From NCBI GenBank assembly GCA_000277445.1, contig AJWJ01000263.1, positions 1-31,771 of the forward strand: a stretch of 31,771 bases of DNA. The letters run 5' to 3'. Below, piece after piece: positions 1-10,833 of this stretch (the stretch's first letter is position 1; every line of letters starts with the position of its first letter). The notes under the pieces are model-generated. The model had not been told where the DNA came from. It did no database searches and saw only the letters and a list, made by a program, of their open reading frames with translations. This stretch comes from Polysphondylium violaceum (lineage: Eukaryota; Evosea; Eumycetozoa; Dictyosteliales; Dictyosteliaceae). Made by a program: the position numbers and the translations under genes.

Positions 1-87
1 AAAAAAAAAAAAATAAAAAAAAAAAAAAAAAAAAAACAAACTTTTCATATGAATTTTACATGTGAATATATCGAATAGTTATTTAAA

Positions 88-1473
88 ATGATATCTAGAT
101 TGATATCCAAATCATTATCATCACTATCACCATACCAATCATGTAGTCTATCAAGTACTCTTTTTGTCAAAAGATTGAGTAAACAAATTAAATATATCAA
201 TAGTGATAGTGATCAACAGTTTTATCAGCAGTTTAATCCTCTATGTTATACTACGACTACTACAACAAATGATAATAATGAAATTAGTAATATAAACTCT
301 ACACAAGAGATTCAATTTAAAGAAAAAGAAATCAGTAGAATCTTGGATCTCATTGAAAATAGTCAGCAGTTTAAAAACAATGTTGCGCAATTGAAGCGAT
401 TAAAGAGTACATTGGATTTAGAGGGTGGTATGATTGTTGGAAATGATCCCAGTGTTGTCAAAGTACTTAAACAGCACAATGCGCTCAAGGCTGATGTAGA
501 AGAGGTGAATAAACTAGTCAATGGCTTCAAGGATTACAGGGAGCTGGCAGACATGCTCAGACGAGAGAGTGACAATGAGATGGAGAGTGAAGTGAATAGT
601 ATTGTAAATAATTTGTATCACCAGAGCACAGAGTTGGAACTCAGGTCCCTGATGAATGGAGCAAATGACAGAGAGAGTGCCTATTTGGAGGTACACGCAG
701 GCACGGGAGGCACCGATAGTATGGATTGGTCAGAGATTCTCATAAATATGTATATAAAGTGGTCGCAACGAAAGGGTTTCAATGCGACGCTGGTAGATGT
801 ATCGATGGGTGAGTTGGCAGGCTACAAAAAGGCCATTGTCAAAATAGAAGGACCCTTTGTATATGGCTGGTTGAGAACCGAGATGGGTGTGCATAAATTG
901 ATTAGAATCTCTCCGTTTCATGGATCAGGTGCAAAATCAGATAAACGTCATACATCGTTTACATCGGTGGTGGTGTATCCCATGGCAGATGATTCAATAA
1001 ACATTGAAATCTTGCCCAAAGACATCACCATAGAGACATTTAAATCTGGTGGAGCAGGTGGCCAACATGTAAATAAAACTGAAAGTGCTGTTAGAATAAC
1101 TCACATTCCCACCGGTCTCGTTGCCTCTATCTCTGATCAACGATCTCAACATCAAAACAAGCAAATTGCATTAGATTTACTCAAATCAAAATTAATTGCA
1201 AGGGAAATAAAGAAAAAGTATGTATACCTCTATCTAGATTACTAAATCAATCAATACTAATATAATATCTTTAGGGCAGAGATTGAGAAGGCATTTAGAT
1301 CAGAGATGGGTACCAATGGATTTGGAAGTGAAAGTATTGTTAGAACATACACTATGCATCCAACAGAACGTGTTAAAGATTCAAGAACAAATTCAGAAAC
1401 AAGTCAACTTTCTAGTGTCTTGGACGGCGAGGACGAATTGGATCAAATGATTAAAAAGGCTTTGGCATTATAA
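88..1473 (+). CDS. Mitochondrial peptide chain release factor, RF2 type
   Basis: Class I release factor that ends translation by reading a stop codon and releasing the nascent chain, probably in mitochondria. Exons 88-1217 and 1275-1473, with a 57-nt GTATGT...TTAG intron, encode about 442 residues. The first 35 residues are Ser/Arg/Lys-rich without acidic residues, like a mitochondrial presequence. The catalytic GGQ loop is at about residues 324-326, inside GGAGGQHVNKTESAVRITH. The stop-recognition tripeptide is SPF (about 275-277, in RISPF), the RF2 signature (UGA/UAA); RF1 has PxT. The C-terminal exon supplies the conserved tail (SIVRTYTMHPTERVKDSR, then a final helix), so the intron-containing model is right and reading through the first exon would truncate the protein. 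The family and length fit; mitochondrial location is inferred from the N-terminus. Confidence 0.93.
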
Positions 1474-3098
1474 TTATAGGATCAACCGATATCAATTCAT
1501 ACTACCTGGGAAAAGCCTTCTATGAAACAGAGATACCACAAGACGTGATGAAAAAAGGGTGGAGTCGTTGTTGTCACTCGCAATAAATTTTATCATTTAA
1601 AATCTTCTAAAAATAACTCTTTTACTCGCTCATTATTATTATAAATCTAAAAAACCTTTGGTGCTTGACTCCAACACACACCCATTTCGATCAACATGCA
1701 CAAAGACATGAGAACTCGACTGCGAACATAAAAATAGAAATAAAAAAAAAAGCCCCCTGATTATTTTTTTTTTTTTTTGTTGATCTGCTGCTTGAGATAA
1801 AAAAATATATGAACCCCCCCATTGCCCTCATTTTGAAACATTCTCGCGAGAAAAATGTCATATTCTTTAAGTTGATAACAAACTCTATCAAAATGAATTA
1901 TTACTTCTCCACAAATTTGATTCAATGAACTTGTGGACACTCTTAAAGGGAGGTGAGAAATTCAGATACCCTTTTGAAATTAAAAAAATATAGTTTGATA
2001 GAAATATCATTTCATCCCTCAGATAAGATATCTAGAGAGAAAGATGTAAATTTCATATTTGTTCCCCCGACTTTGAGGCTTTTAGAAAAAAAAAGTTTTT
2101 ATTATTATTATAACAGAGAAGGATATTTTCTTCTCTGCTTAATTTTTTTCTTGATTTCTTTTTTCTTCTAGAATATATCTATAATATCTTTAAGAAAGCT
2201 CGAAACACAAAGAAATGTTTCAGTTGCTAGCAAGAGAGGTTTGTCTTCCATGAAGAAAATTTTATTATCCTGTGTCTTTCTAGTCAATATATGCCATCCA
2301 TATATATGCACATTCAAATCTTGACAGATGATCAAGAGATGCCAATCTATCAAATTTGCAGATTTCAAAGTACATTTTAAATGGGGCCTTGTTTTTTTAT
2401 GTTTAAACCTTTCATCGTGGTGTTGGTATTGCCCCAACAAAAAAAAAAAGTGATAAAAAAAAAGTGTCTTGTACGAAAATTTTTTTTTTGTGTCGGTTTG
2501 AAAATCTAGGGCTTGCATAAATTTTAATGGGAGGGTTCAAAGGACCTGCACCTTAAGAGTCTAATTAATTAAACTCACTCTCAAAAAGCGAATCTACGAA
2601 CTTTGACGGGGGTTGGGAATTTGGGTCCAAATTTTCATATCAAGATCTAGTAATTCGATCAGGCAAAGGGGAGGTTTCATGTAGAAAAAAAGTTATTAAT
2701 AAATACTAACATTCATTAGGCCACGACTCAACCATGTTTTTTACCGATTTGTCTCAGCGGTTGGCATACAGGTTTTTTGTGAAAAAAAATGCAAAAAATT
2801 TTTTCTCTTTCAAAATAAAAGGGTCCTTCCCCTTGTGCCCTCGCGTGGCTGAGGTTTGATTTCAAATCAAATCGAATCAATACCCAAAAATTTTTTTTAA
2901 AAAAAATCGTTGAATGTTAGACGGTAAAATAGTATGTACAAAAATAATCAATTCAAATTGTGATCAAAAATAGCTCAAAGCCCCATATAAATCGAATAAA
3001 TGATTAATAACTAGGATATTTTTTGTGATTTGATTGAGATTAAAAAAATAGAAAAAAAAAAAGAAAAATAAAAATACATATGTAAGCTATTGAGAGTG

Positions 3099-3107
3099 TA
3101 TAAATAG
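3099..3107 (+). promoter_or_regulatory. Candidate TATA box for the TmcB-like gene
   Basis: TATAAATAG stands in a typical dictyostelid setting: an A-rich stretch before it and T-rich runs after it. It lies 655 bases before the start codon. That distance would be explained if the leader contains the candidate intron at 3315-3654. Inferred by sequence only. Confidence 0.35.
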
Positions 3108-3314
3108 TTGAAACAGTAAAATTAACCAACATTTGATTTGTGACTGACTTTGGACTTGATTGGGACTTGTTTCTCGTACAAATAATCTTTTTATTTGTGT
3201 TTTTTTTTTTTTTTTTCTTTTTTTTTCACGTTTTTGATTATAAAACCTTTTTCGATATTTATTTTCTTTCCTTTTGACAAAGTAATCAAGGGTTGAATTT
3301 GATTGAAATATTTG

Positions 3315-3654
3315 GTAAGTAATCGAAATCCATACATATTTTTTTTATCAATGATTTTTCGTTGTGTTTTCTAAATGTTGGTTTTAGTTTTTTTTTTTAA
3401 AAAGTTTTTTTGATTGATGTTGTTCAAGATTTTTTTATTTTACATTTTTGTGCAAGTTTCTGTATAATCACATTGATTGTTGATTGATTTTGTGATGTTA
3501 TTAATTAGATTCAATTAATTTTGAGTGGATCACTAACTCTGAAATTTACCATAGATATTCTTTCGATTACATATCAAATTTTCCATATAACCCGATAACA
3601 ATCAAATCAAATCAAATCCTACGATTTATTCCCTAGATTGTTTTTTTATTTTAG
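3315..3654 (+). other. Candidate intron in the 5' leader of the TmcB-like gene
   Basis: A full-consensus donor GTAAGT at 3315 (TTTG before it) is followed by very T-rich DNA. Acceptor-like TTTTAG at 3649-3654 leaves about 107 bases of leader to the ATG at 3762. An alternative acceptor is CCCTAG near 3635. No transcript evidence. Confidence 0.3.
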
Positions 3655-3761
3655 TTTCAACTATAAAAAAGAAATTCTTTTTTATCATTCATTACTCATT
3701 TCATAAATTTGTTTTTTTTAACAAGTTTGTATACTTATCTATTGGTAGTATATAGTATATA

Positions 3762-6700
3762 ATGTCTTCTTCATCAAAAACAAGATCAAACAAGAGTTCT
3801 TCCTCTGGGAGTTCTTTTAGTATGATATTGGGTTTTTCAAAATCATTGGAAAAATCAGCCTTTGGTGTCTTGTATGCTATGATTAAAGGAAATACTTTTC
3901 CTAAATTCCTTACAATTATTAGTCTTATAATTGAATTTATTCGTACGTATATTTTTTTTAAAATGTCAACATATGTTGGACCCTTTTTTTTTCTGTGCTT
4001 TGTCCAAAAAAAAAAAAAAAAAAACTAAATATAAATTTTAAAGAATTTGTATCATTTGGTTTCAAAAAAAGATTTCCATGGGGTGGTGAAACAGGTTACT
4101 ATTTAAAGAGAATAGTATCACCAGTGAATCATCCAGCCAATGTTTTACAATATACAGGTTTTACAATTTTATTCTGGGTTGCAGTTGGTCTTATGATATT
4201 GGGTTTTATCAATATTTGGTATGTAGCCTACAAATTTTATCAAGGAAAAATTGCAAACATATGGATTATTAGAACTCTTCGTTGGTTTGTTAGTTTTTCA
4301 GTAGCCGTTTTGTACATTCCAATCATTTCTTTACTTTTGATTGGTTTAAATTGTGAAACTGTTGATGGTGCTCAAGTATTAAGAAAATTCATAGACTCTG
4401 AACAAATCTATTGTTTTAGAGGCGCAAATTTATCAATTGCCATTGTTTCTATTTTTATGATTATCTTATTTAGTATTGTAGCTTTTTGTAGTTCTGCAAC
4501 CTATTATGAATATGATGTTAATATTAAATCAAGATTTGCTAAACCACATTCAAGAGTATGTATTATATTAATATATTTAATAATTTCATAATTTATATAT
4601 TAATATAATATTTAATTTAGTTTGATATAACTGTATTATTAGTTAAAACTATATTTGCATTCTTTTTCGAACTTTTAAGTCATATCCCATGGTTATTAGC
4701 TATTACATTCCTTTTGGGTATGTTTTGGTTAACTCTTGGTTCAATTATTGTATTACCATATAATAACCAAAGATTGAATCAAATCAAGAGTGGTCTCTAT
4801 ATGGCAGTATTTTGGGTTTCCCTTTGTACAGTTATCACTATGGGTACAAATTATGGTTTTGATTATGATTACAATGATGTCATTGACAAATCACCAGCCA
4901 CTGCCTATCTTGTTATCGTTGGTATCATTCCATCTTTTGTCGCTGGTTTCTTTGCCTCCAGATTCTATTACAAATGGTTAACTGGTAAAGTTGAAGAAAT
5001 TGCCTTCAATAACACCACATCTATCTCTTCTGAAGACGTTTCACCAAAGACTCCAGGCCAAAAAGTCACTTGGGATAAACAACCACAAACCCTTGGCTCC
5101 AAGAGACAACTTGTGTTCCCATTCTTTTCCAAAAAATATGTTTTCTCATTCTTTGTTGAAATTATGGCTCGAAAAATATTAAAGACTTGTGAAGGCATGA
5201 CTATCAATTCCGAAGCTGTCGAAAAAGCCAATCTCCTCTACCAATGTGGTCTTCAATATTTCCCAAATTCCGATGTTCTCTGGATGGCTTATGTAAACTT
5301 TTTATTCACCATTAGAAAGGACCGTCATGTCGGTTATGCTGCATTGGAAAAACTGAGAAGAATGAAGCCAGCATTTGATGTTCGTTTCTTTATCTATCAA
5401 CGTGACAAGGAAAGAGAACAATTGATGGATTCTGATCTCAGAGGCCCAGAACACAATGGCAAGATTCAAGATTTTGTAAGCTATATGGAATTCAAAAAGC
5501 TCTACTATGGTGCTAAAAGACAACACATGAAGTGTCTCCAATATATCAAGAGATTTTGGTCTCATCTTTTACACGAAACTGTAGATCTCCACAAACTCTC
5601 TGAACTTAGTGGCCGTATTGCTACCACTGAAAACAAAGCCAATGAGCAATATGAAAGACTATTGGCATTGAACCCAAATTCTGTTAGAGTACTCAGAGAT
5701 TATTCCCAATTTTTAGAAGAAGTTGTCAAAGATCGTGATAGTTCAATCATGTTGCAAAAGAAGGCTGAATCTATTGAAGAAGCTATGAGTAAGAGTTTAT
5801 CTACCGACTTTAAGTATAGCGATATCCAAACCATTGATAAAGAGGATGCCAACTTTAACGACGAACAACCACAAGCCAACTCTATTCAAATGGAAAAGAT
5901 CAATGATAAAAACAGTCACCATGGCAGCTCTCAAGACAAATCCTCCGATACCAGTGGTTCTAGTAAAGGAAGAAAAGGCAAATACAAGGAATATCAACAA
6001 AGTAATTCTATTAGTAAATTGACATGGCTTATGATCATCACCACCTTTTTGACTATTGTTTTCATGATTGCCACTCTTGTTGTCATTAGAGGTATGACCG
6101 TTAAACATATGCAAGCTTTCCAAGGTGTCGTTTCTTTCGGTTCTGGTGGTATTGAAAGTGTAATGATTTCCATCAATACTAATCTCATGTATGCTTCTGC
6201 TCTTGGTAATGATAGTGCCGGTGTTGAATTTTATCGTGAAAAGATAAAGAGAAGTAATAATATCTTGAAAAATATTCACAATGCCATTATTTATGGTGAA
6301 GAATCTCCTCAGTCCTATGTCGATGATATTATGTCTCAATGGAAAGCTAGAAATGGTATCCCTATTATGGATGTTGGTTCTCGTGTATTTGAATACAGTG
6401 AATTCAACAAGACCAACCCAATCACCAACAAGAAATTCACCGCCCTCTACAATGAGCCCTCTTTTGACATTGATTTGTTTGTCAATCCAGTTCACTCTGG
6501 AGACAATGGCACTATAAATCCAAACTACAACACCTTTGTAACTCAAAAATATAATGCATACAAGGCTGTCAATGTATTTGTCGACAATGTCAACTATGTC
6601 ACCAACCTCACTTATGCCGATTTACAAGCCTCTTTCTACAATCCCCACTTTAAATTTGTCGTCAGAAATGGTGCCCGTGGTATTGTAAACATGATCCAAA

Positions 6701-8097
6701 CTGCCCAAAACGAGTATATCAATGCTCTTGTTGACAATACCAATTCCACCTCTTACACCACTCTTTACATTTGGTTGGGTATCTTTGCTTTCCTTACCAT
6801 CTTTGCCGTTGCTCTCTTTAGACCCATTGTATCCAAGATTTCTCGTGAAAAGATTCGTACACTTGTCTTATTCTCCCTCGCTCCAAGAGATTTGGTTATT
6901 AAAATGGCCAGTAGAAAGATTAAGATGGTTAGTCTTGACAGTGGTTCCGATAGAGATATGATGTTTGAAACTGATGAAGAAAATGATAATCTTGATGACG
7001 AAGCTCCTCGTAAACATAAAGATAGTAGAAGTCAAATGAAGAGATCGGGTACTATTTTGGTTGCCAATAAAACCGATTCCGATGCTGAAGTTAATTCCGA
7101 TGGTCCATCGATTCTCTCTTCTATTCAAGAAAATGGTGTTGTCCATAGATCAGAAAGAAGAAGAATTCTTGCTTCTACCGGTGCTGCTGATAGTGGTGAT
7201 GAAGGTTCCAAAGATCATAGTGATAAATCTCCACTTTTACCAAAGGAGGAAAGTACTACTCCTGCTACTAATAGTAAAGGTGAGCAATATGGTTGGGATG
7301 GAAAGAGCAAGAGAAACATCAACAAGAAATCTCTTAGATCAATTCTCCGTCGTCTTCATTTCTCTTATTCTTTTGCCTTGTTTATCTTGTTTGGTTTCAT
7401 TACTATGGGTGTATTTACATCCTTTACAATGATGTTCCAAGACGTTGCTTCTGGTTTTGATTTGGCCAAATGTGCTGAAAGATCAGTTGATAGTAGACTT
7501 GTAAGCTTTTATATCTCTGAACTTTTCCTCAGACAATGGGATGATAGTGTTAGTGCAGATTTAATGGACGCCATTACTCAAATGCAACAAACTCACCAAT
7601 CTTTGATCCCAATCGATGATCTCAGACCCCTTATGGACGGAACCTTGGGTTGTTGGAGACTTGACCAAAACAATTGCATCACAAATGAAACAAATGAGTT
7701 CTTTTATGATGTAACCCAAGGCCTTGATTGGACTGTTGATCAATTCATCAAACACTCTATCAATCTTGCCCACACTGATAAAGCTGATCTTGTCCTCGGT
7801 AATCCAGATCTCAACTGGATTCAAACTGTTGGTGGTGATTACTTTTTCGAAGGTTTGGAAAGAGCTACTTTCCTCTACTTCCACTATTGGCAAGAAATCC
7901 AATCTTGGGGTATCATGGTCATTACCACTATTTGTTCAGTTACCTGTGTTATCCTCTTCCTCATCTATATGATCTTTTTCAGAAGTTTCCTCAAAAAGTT
8001 GTCCATTGAACATCTTCACACCCTCGCTTTACTTAGACTTGCCCCTGAAGACATTCAAAGAATGGAAGTCAGTGATAAAGTTATTGATGAAGATTAA
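3762..8097 (+). CDS. Tiny macrocysts (TmcB/TmcC)-like multi-pass membrane protein
   Basis: Exons 3762-3942, 4044-4555 and 4621-8097 (introns of 101 and 65 nt, GTACGT/GTATGT donors, phases 1 and 0) encode about 1389 residues. The Ser-rich N-terminus is followed by about eight membrane segments in the first 340 residues. A cytosolic helical block at about 410-620 matches the TPR-like TmcB/C domain (LLYQCGLQYFPNSDVLW, FDVRFFIYQRDKEREQL). Further membrane segments lie near 696-720, 945-967, 1140-1165 and 1327-1350, enclosing two large loops (about 225 and 160 residues) that are probably extracytosolic. The segment between 967 and 1140 is acidic and Ser-rich. In Dictyostelium, mutants of the namesake family form tiny macrocysts in the sexual cycle; the biochemical role is unknown. 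I see no PAS domain. The upstream exons restore the first TM segments that the long third exon lacks. Confidence 0.85.
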
Positions 8098-8568
8098 TAA
8101 CTTTCTGGATTTCCTCCTTTTTCATATAATCTTTTTTTTTTTTTTTTTGCTGAAAGATTCCTCAATTTATCTGTCTTGCTCTCACTTAATATTTGTTATT
8201 TAATATAAAAACACTTTCACACAAATCAAATCATATTTCTATATATTATATATATTCCCAATCAAATTTTCTCATCTAAATGTTTTTTATTTAGATATTA
8301 TCATATATGTTAAATAACTTTTTCACATAGATATATAAAAACAACAATATATAAACTACAATACATACAATAATAATAATATTAATTAAATATCAATAAT
8401 ATTTTATTAAATATAATTCTTTTTTTTGTAAATAATAAATACTTTTTAGATATATTTTTAGACCCAAACCGAATCCCAAATCAAAAAAGAAATAAAATAA
8501 AAATTAAATTCATTTAAATAATAATATCTTTGATTTATTTGTAAATCTTATTTCCAATAGGTTCCTGT
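8098..8568. other. Convergent 3' intergenic region
   Basis: The 3' ends of the TmcB-like gene (+) and the RTA1-like gene (-) face each other across 471 bases of very AT-rich DNA. An 18-T run at about 8131-8148 and dense A/T tracts suit poly(A) signals for both. Nothing else is seen apart from a GC-richer 22-base patch at 8461-8482, discussed as a weak inverted repeat with 10620-10640. Confidence 0.7.
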
Positions 8569-9607
8569 TTATTCCATCTCTACACCACCTCTGGTCTCAA
8601 CATCACCTTTGTTTTTATTCTTGTTACCTTTATTGCTAATTGCAACAAATCCTGGATGGAAAGGTACCCATATACACATCAACAAGAAAATAACAAGAGC
8701 ATCTAAACCATAAAACAAACCTTCGTTCAACATAACCTTTGAATGATAACCACCTGCATATTCAGCCACACGATAAATCGATCTAAGAATAATTAAAAGA
8801 CCACTGGCATAGAGTGCATAGAAAATAATTCTCCATTTCTTGTCTTCTTCTTGTACCTTGGAGACTTTCAAATGTAAATAAATAATTAAAAAGAAGAATA
8901 ATGTAAATGATGTCAAAGCAACACAAAGTCCCAATAACATAACTGCTTTTGCTGGTGTTGCTAATTTAGGATCGTCTGCAGATTGAGATAAAAGTGCTCC
9001 ACCAGCTATAATTTAGGTTTAATTTCATTAGAGGTCAAAATAAATTAGCAACATTGATTGTAGATAATAGAATAAGAGTATAAGTAACTTACCTGATTGA
9101 ACAATAATTGAAATTATATCTACAGTTAAAAATAAATATTTTACAACATTGGGTCTAAAGATTGGATGTCTAATACCTGTCTTTTTCATTACTTTACCTA
9201 ATTGAGCAAAGAGAAATACTGCAGCTAATGCTGTGGGAGGTAGAAGGATCAAAAGTGTTGTTGCTATGTACAATCCTAAATTGTGGACATCATCAGCACT
9301 CTATTATAAGTATGTACAAATATATTAGTCATTATCTTCAAATAAAAATAAATTACGGACTCTCCTCCAAAAAGATGTTAAAACATACCATTATTCTAGT
9401 ACCGTAGCCCAATACTTCAACAGCACCTGCAATTACTGCTACCATAAAATACCATTTTCTAAACTTTACAGTCAATACAAACAATACTATAGTTACAAGG
9501 GAAAAAGCAGCAATTGCTATTGACGCAAGAGGTATGCTAGGCTCATATCCATGTAAATTTGGGTATTTATACTCTGGGGTTGGTGATGGCGCACTAGTAT
9601 TATTCAT
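8569..9607 (-). CDS. RTA1-like 7-TM membrane protein
   Basis: Exons on the minus strand, 9607-9389, 9300-9093 and 9005-8569, with introns of 88 and 87 nt (GTATGT and GTAAGT donors, phases 0 and 1), give about 287 residues, the normal RTA1-family size. About seven membrane segments are visible. Family landmarks: YEPSIPLASIAIAAF in TM1; WYFMVAVIAGAVEVLGYGTR; the loop SADDVHNLGLYIATTLLILL; DIISIIVQSAGGALLS across the second splice; LRSIYRVAEYAGGY; and a C-terminal FYGLDALVI...FHPG. RTA1 proteins are best known from fungi (Rta1, Rsb1, Pug1), where they affect sphingoid-base and sterol-drug tolerance, but the transported substrate is not settled. The tail is hydrophilic and Lys/Asn-rich. Family assignment is strong; function here is unknown. 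Confidence 0.88.
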
Positions 9608-9854
9608 TATGTTTATTTATATATATATATATATGTTTTTATTCACTATTATTACCACTACTATTCTAAACTACTATTTTATTATTACTATTATTACAAC
9701 AAGCTCTCTCTCCGACTAATAAATATTCTTTAATCAAATGTTTGATCAGATAATATTTGTTTTATATTAAATTTTATTTGTATTTGTTATTGTAACTGTG
9801 CAAATACGATGATGAAAATGATGAGAAACTGAAAGAGGATCTCGAGTTTAAATA

Positions 9855-9870
9855 ATTTCTTTAAAGAAAT
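9855..9870. promoter_or_regulatory. 16-bp perfect palindrome upstream of RTA1-like gene
   Basis: ATTTCTTTAAAGAAAT is identical to its reverse complement and sits about 250 bases before the RTA1-like start codon. It could be a dimeric factor site; in such AT-rich DNA a chance origin is possible. Confidence 0.3.
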
Positions 9871-10161
9871 GAAATGAGGTTTAAAAATAACTTTTTTATC
9901 TCATTTTTTGATCCGCCTACACAACCACTTGGTTACAGCATGTACGGGGGTGGGTGTTTTTATGCTCTAATAATGCTTTTGTTATTTTCTCATTATTATT
10001 ACAACAACAATGACAACACCATCACCAAACCATTTGCTAAAATGGCGGGAAGGCTTTCCTTTTTTGGAATTTGGGTGGCAAAATTTTTTACTTTTTTTCG
10101 AAACATAATTATTAGTTTTTATGTTATTTATAACCCTTAGAATTATTTTGGATATCGGTTG

Positions 10162-10182
10162 TTGTTTTTTAACAAAAAACAA
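10162..10182. repeat. Short inverted repeat (9-bp arms, 3-base loop)
   Basis: TTGTTTTTT, loop AAC, then AAAAAACAA form a perfect hairpin in non-coding DNA. No role can be assigned. Confidence 0.4.
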
Positions 10183-10300
10183 TGAATCTGAGTGAAATGA
10201 TCAGTTGCCCAATAATCTTTGAACCACCCCCACTGACACCCATTATACACCACACTTTGTCCTATTATTGGTATCCTCATTCTTTGATTTCTTTTGTTTT

Positions 10301-10321
10301 GTTCTCAGTTCTCCGTTCTCA
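10301..10321. repeat. Three tandem 7-mers GTTCTC(A/C)
   Basis: GTTCTCA, GTTCTCC and GTTCTCA follow each other without spacing; on the minus strand this is GAGAAC three times at 7-base steps. The clean register suggests a clustered factor site rather than simple low-complexity DNA. Confidence 0.45.
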
Positions 10322-10833
10322 GGTATCTGAGTAATGAGTGTTCTTTATTCCCCCCACTACGTTTACAGTTGCATAAGATCATTAAACAAATCAATAATTG
10401 AGACACCTACTTTTTAGACAATCATATGACTAATTCTAATTAAAGAATGGCTCTAAAAAAATAACGACAATTGCTTTGTTTGCATAACAATTCAAGTAAA
10501 AACATGATTTCTTGATTCCCAAGATAATGTGATCTTATAAGGTTCTACAAAGTAATCTGAAAAGATATTATTTTAATTTATTTTAATGATTTTAATTTAT
10601 TTTATTTTAATTTTTTTTTATTTTGGTTCGGTTTTGGGTCCCAATTTCAAAGGATTCATAATTTATAAATAATAAAGTTATTATAATATAAATATCGAAA
10701 TTATAATATGGATTTGATATTACTCAATTATTGGTGGATTTAGTAAAAAATGGAATAAACAATGACAAGTACTAATAAACAATTAATTGTATACGATTTC
10801 ATAAAATATTATTATTGCGCTTAGATACATTTA

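Larger units (their letters stand above)
1474..3761. other. Long AT-rich gap between release factor and TmcB-like gene
   Basis: I find no convincing gene here. The first 110 bases after the release-factor stop stay open in another frame to a TAA at 1583-1585, but nothing recognisable is encoded. The middle (about 1600-2900) has scattered less AT-rich stretches, including 2520-2640 and 2740-2870, with no family signature on either strand. An ORF of 116 codons on the minus strand (2168-2518) is rich in F, K and H and looks fortuitous. From about 3000 on, the sequence is T/A runs consistent with a promoter and leader for the gene starting at 3762. Confidence 0.6.
9608..10833. other. Gap between RTA1-like gene and SKI3 3' end
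   Basis: No gene is seen. The first part (to about 10000) should hold the RTA1-like promoter: an AT dinucleotide run near 9619-9633, an imperfect hairpin near 9721-9759 (ATCAAA/TTTGAT core) and the 16-bp palindrome at 9855-9870. The middle is less AT-rich and has a triple GTTCTC motif at 10301-10321 and a 9-bp hairpin at 10162-10182. An open frame at 9874-10140 shows no family and is probably chance. The last 250 bases are A/T runs at the SKI3 3' end. Confidence 0.6.

Noticed and set aside
1-36. Telomere or contig-end structure
   Set aside because: It is only a poly-A run at the window edge, like many others inside the window.
2168-2518. 116-codon minus-strand ORF
   Set aside because: Composition is dominated by F, K, H and L from A/T runs; no domain, no good promoter, no splice partner.
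2740-2870. tRNA-like A-box and B-box fragments (CTCAGCGGTTGG, GGTTTGATTTC)
   Set aside because: Spacing exceeds a tRNA, and no acceptor or anticodon stem can be folded. GGTTC-type matches elsewhere in the window also lack a cloverleaf.
5797-6546. 249-codon antisense ORF within the TmcB-like gene
   Set aside because: It is a mirror of the coding strand of a clear gene and shows no family features.
9874-10140. 88-codon plus-strand ORF between RTA1-like gene and SKI3
   Set aside because: Phe/Ile/Tyr-rich, no recognisable family, overlaps the presumed promoter of the RTA1-like gene.
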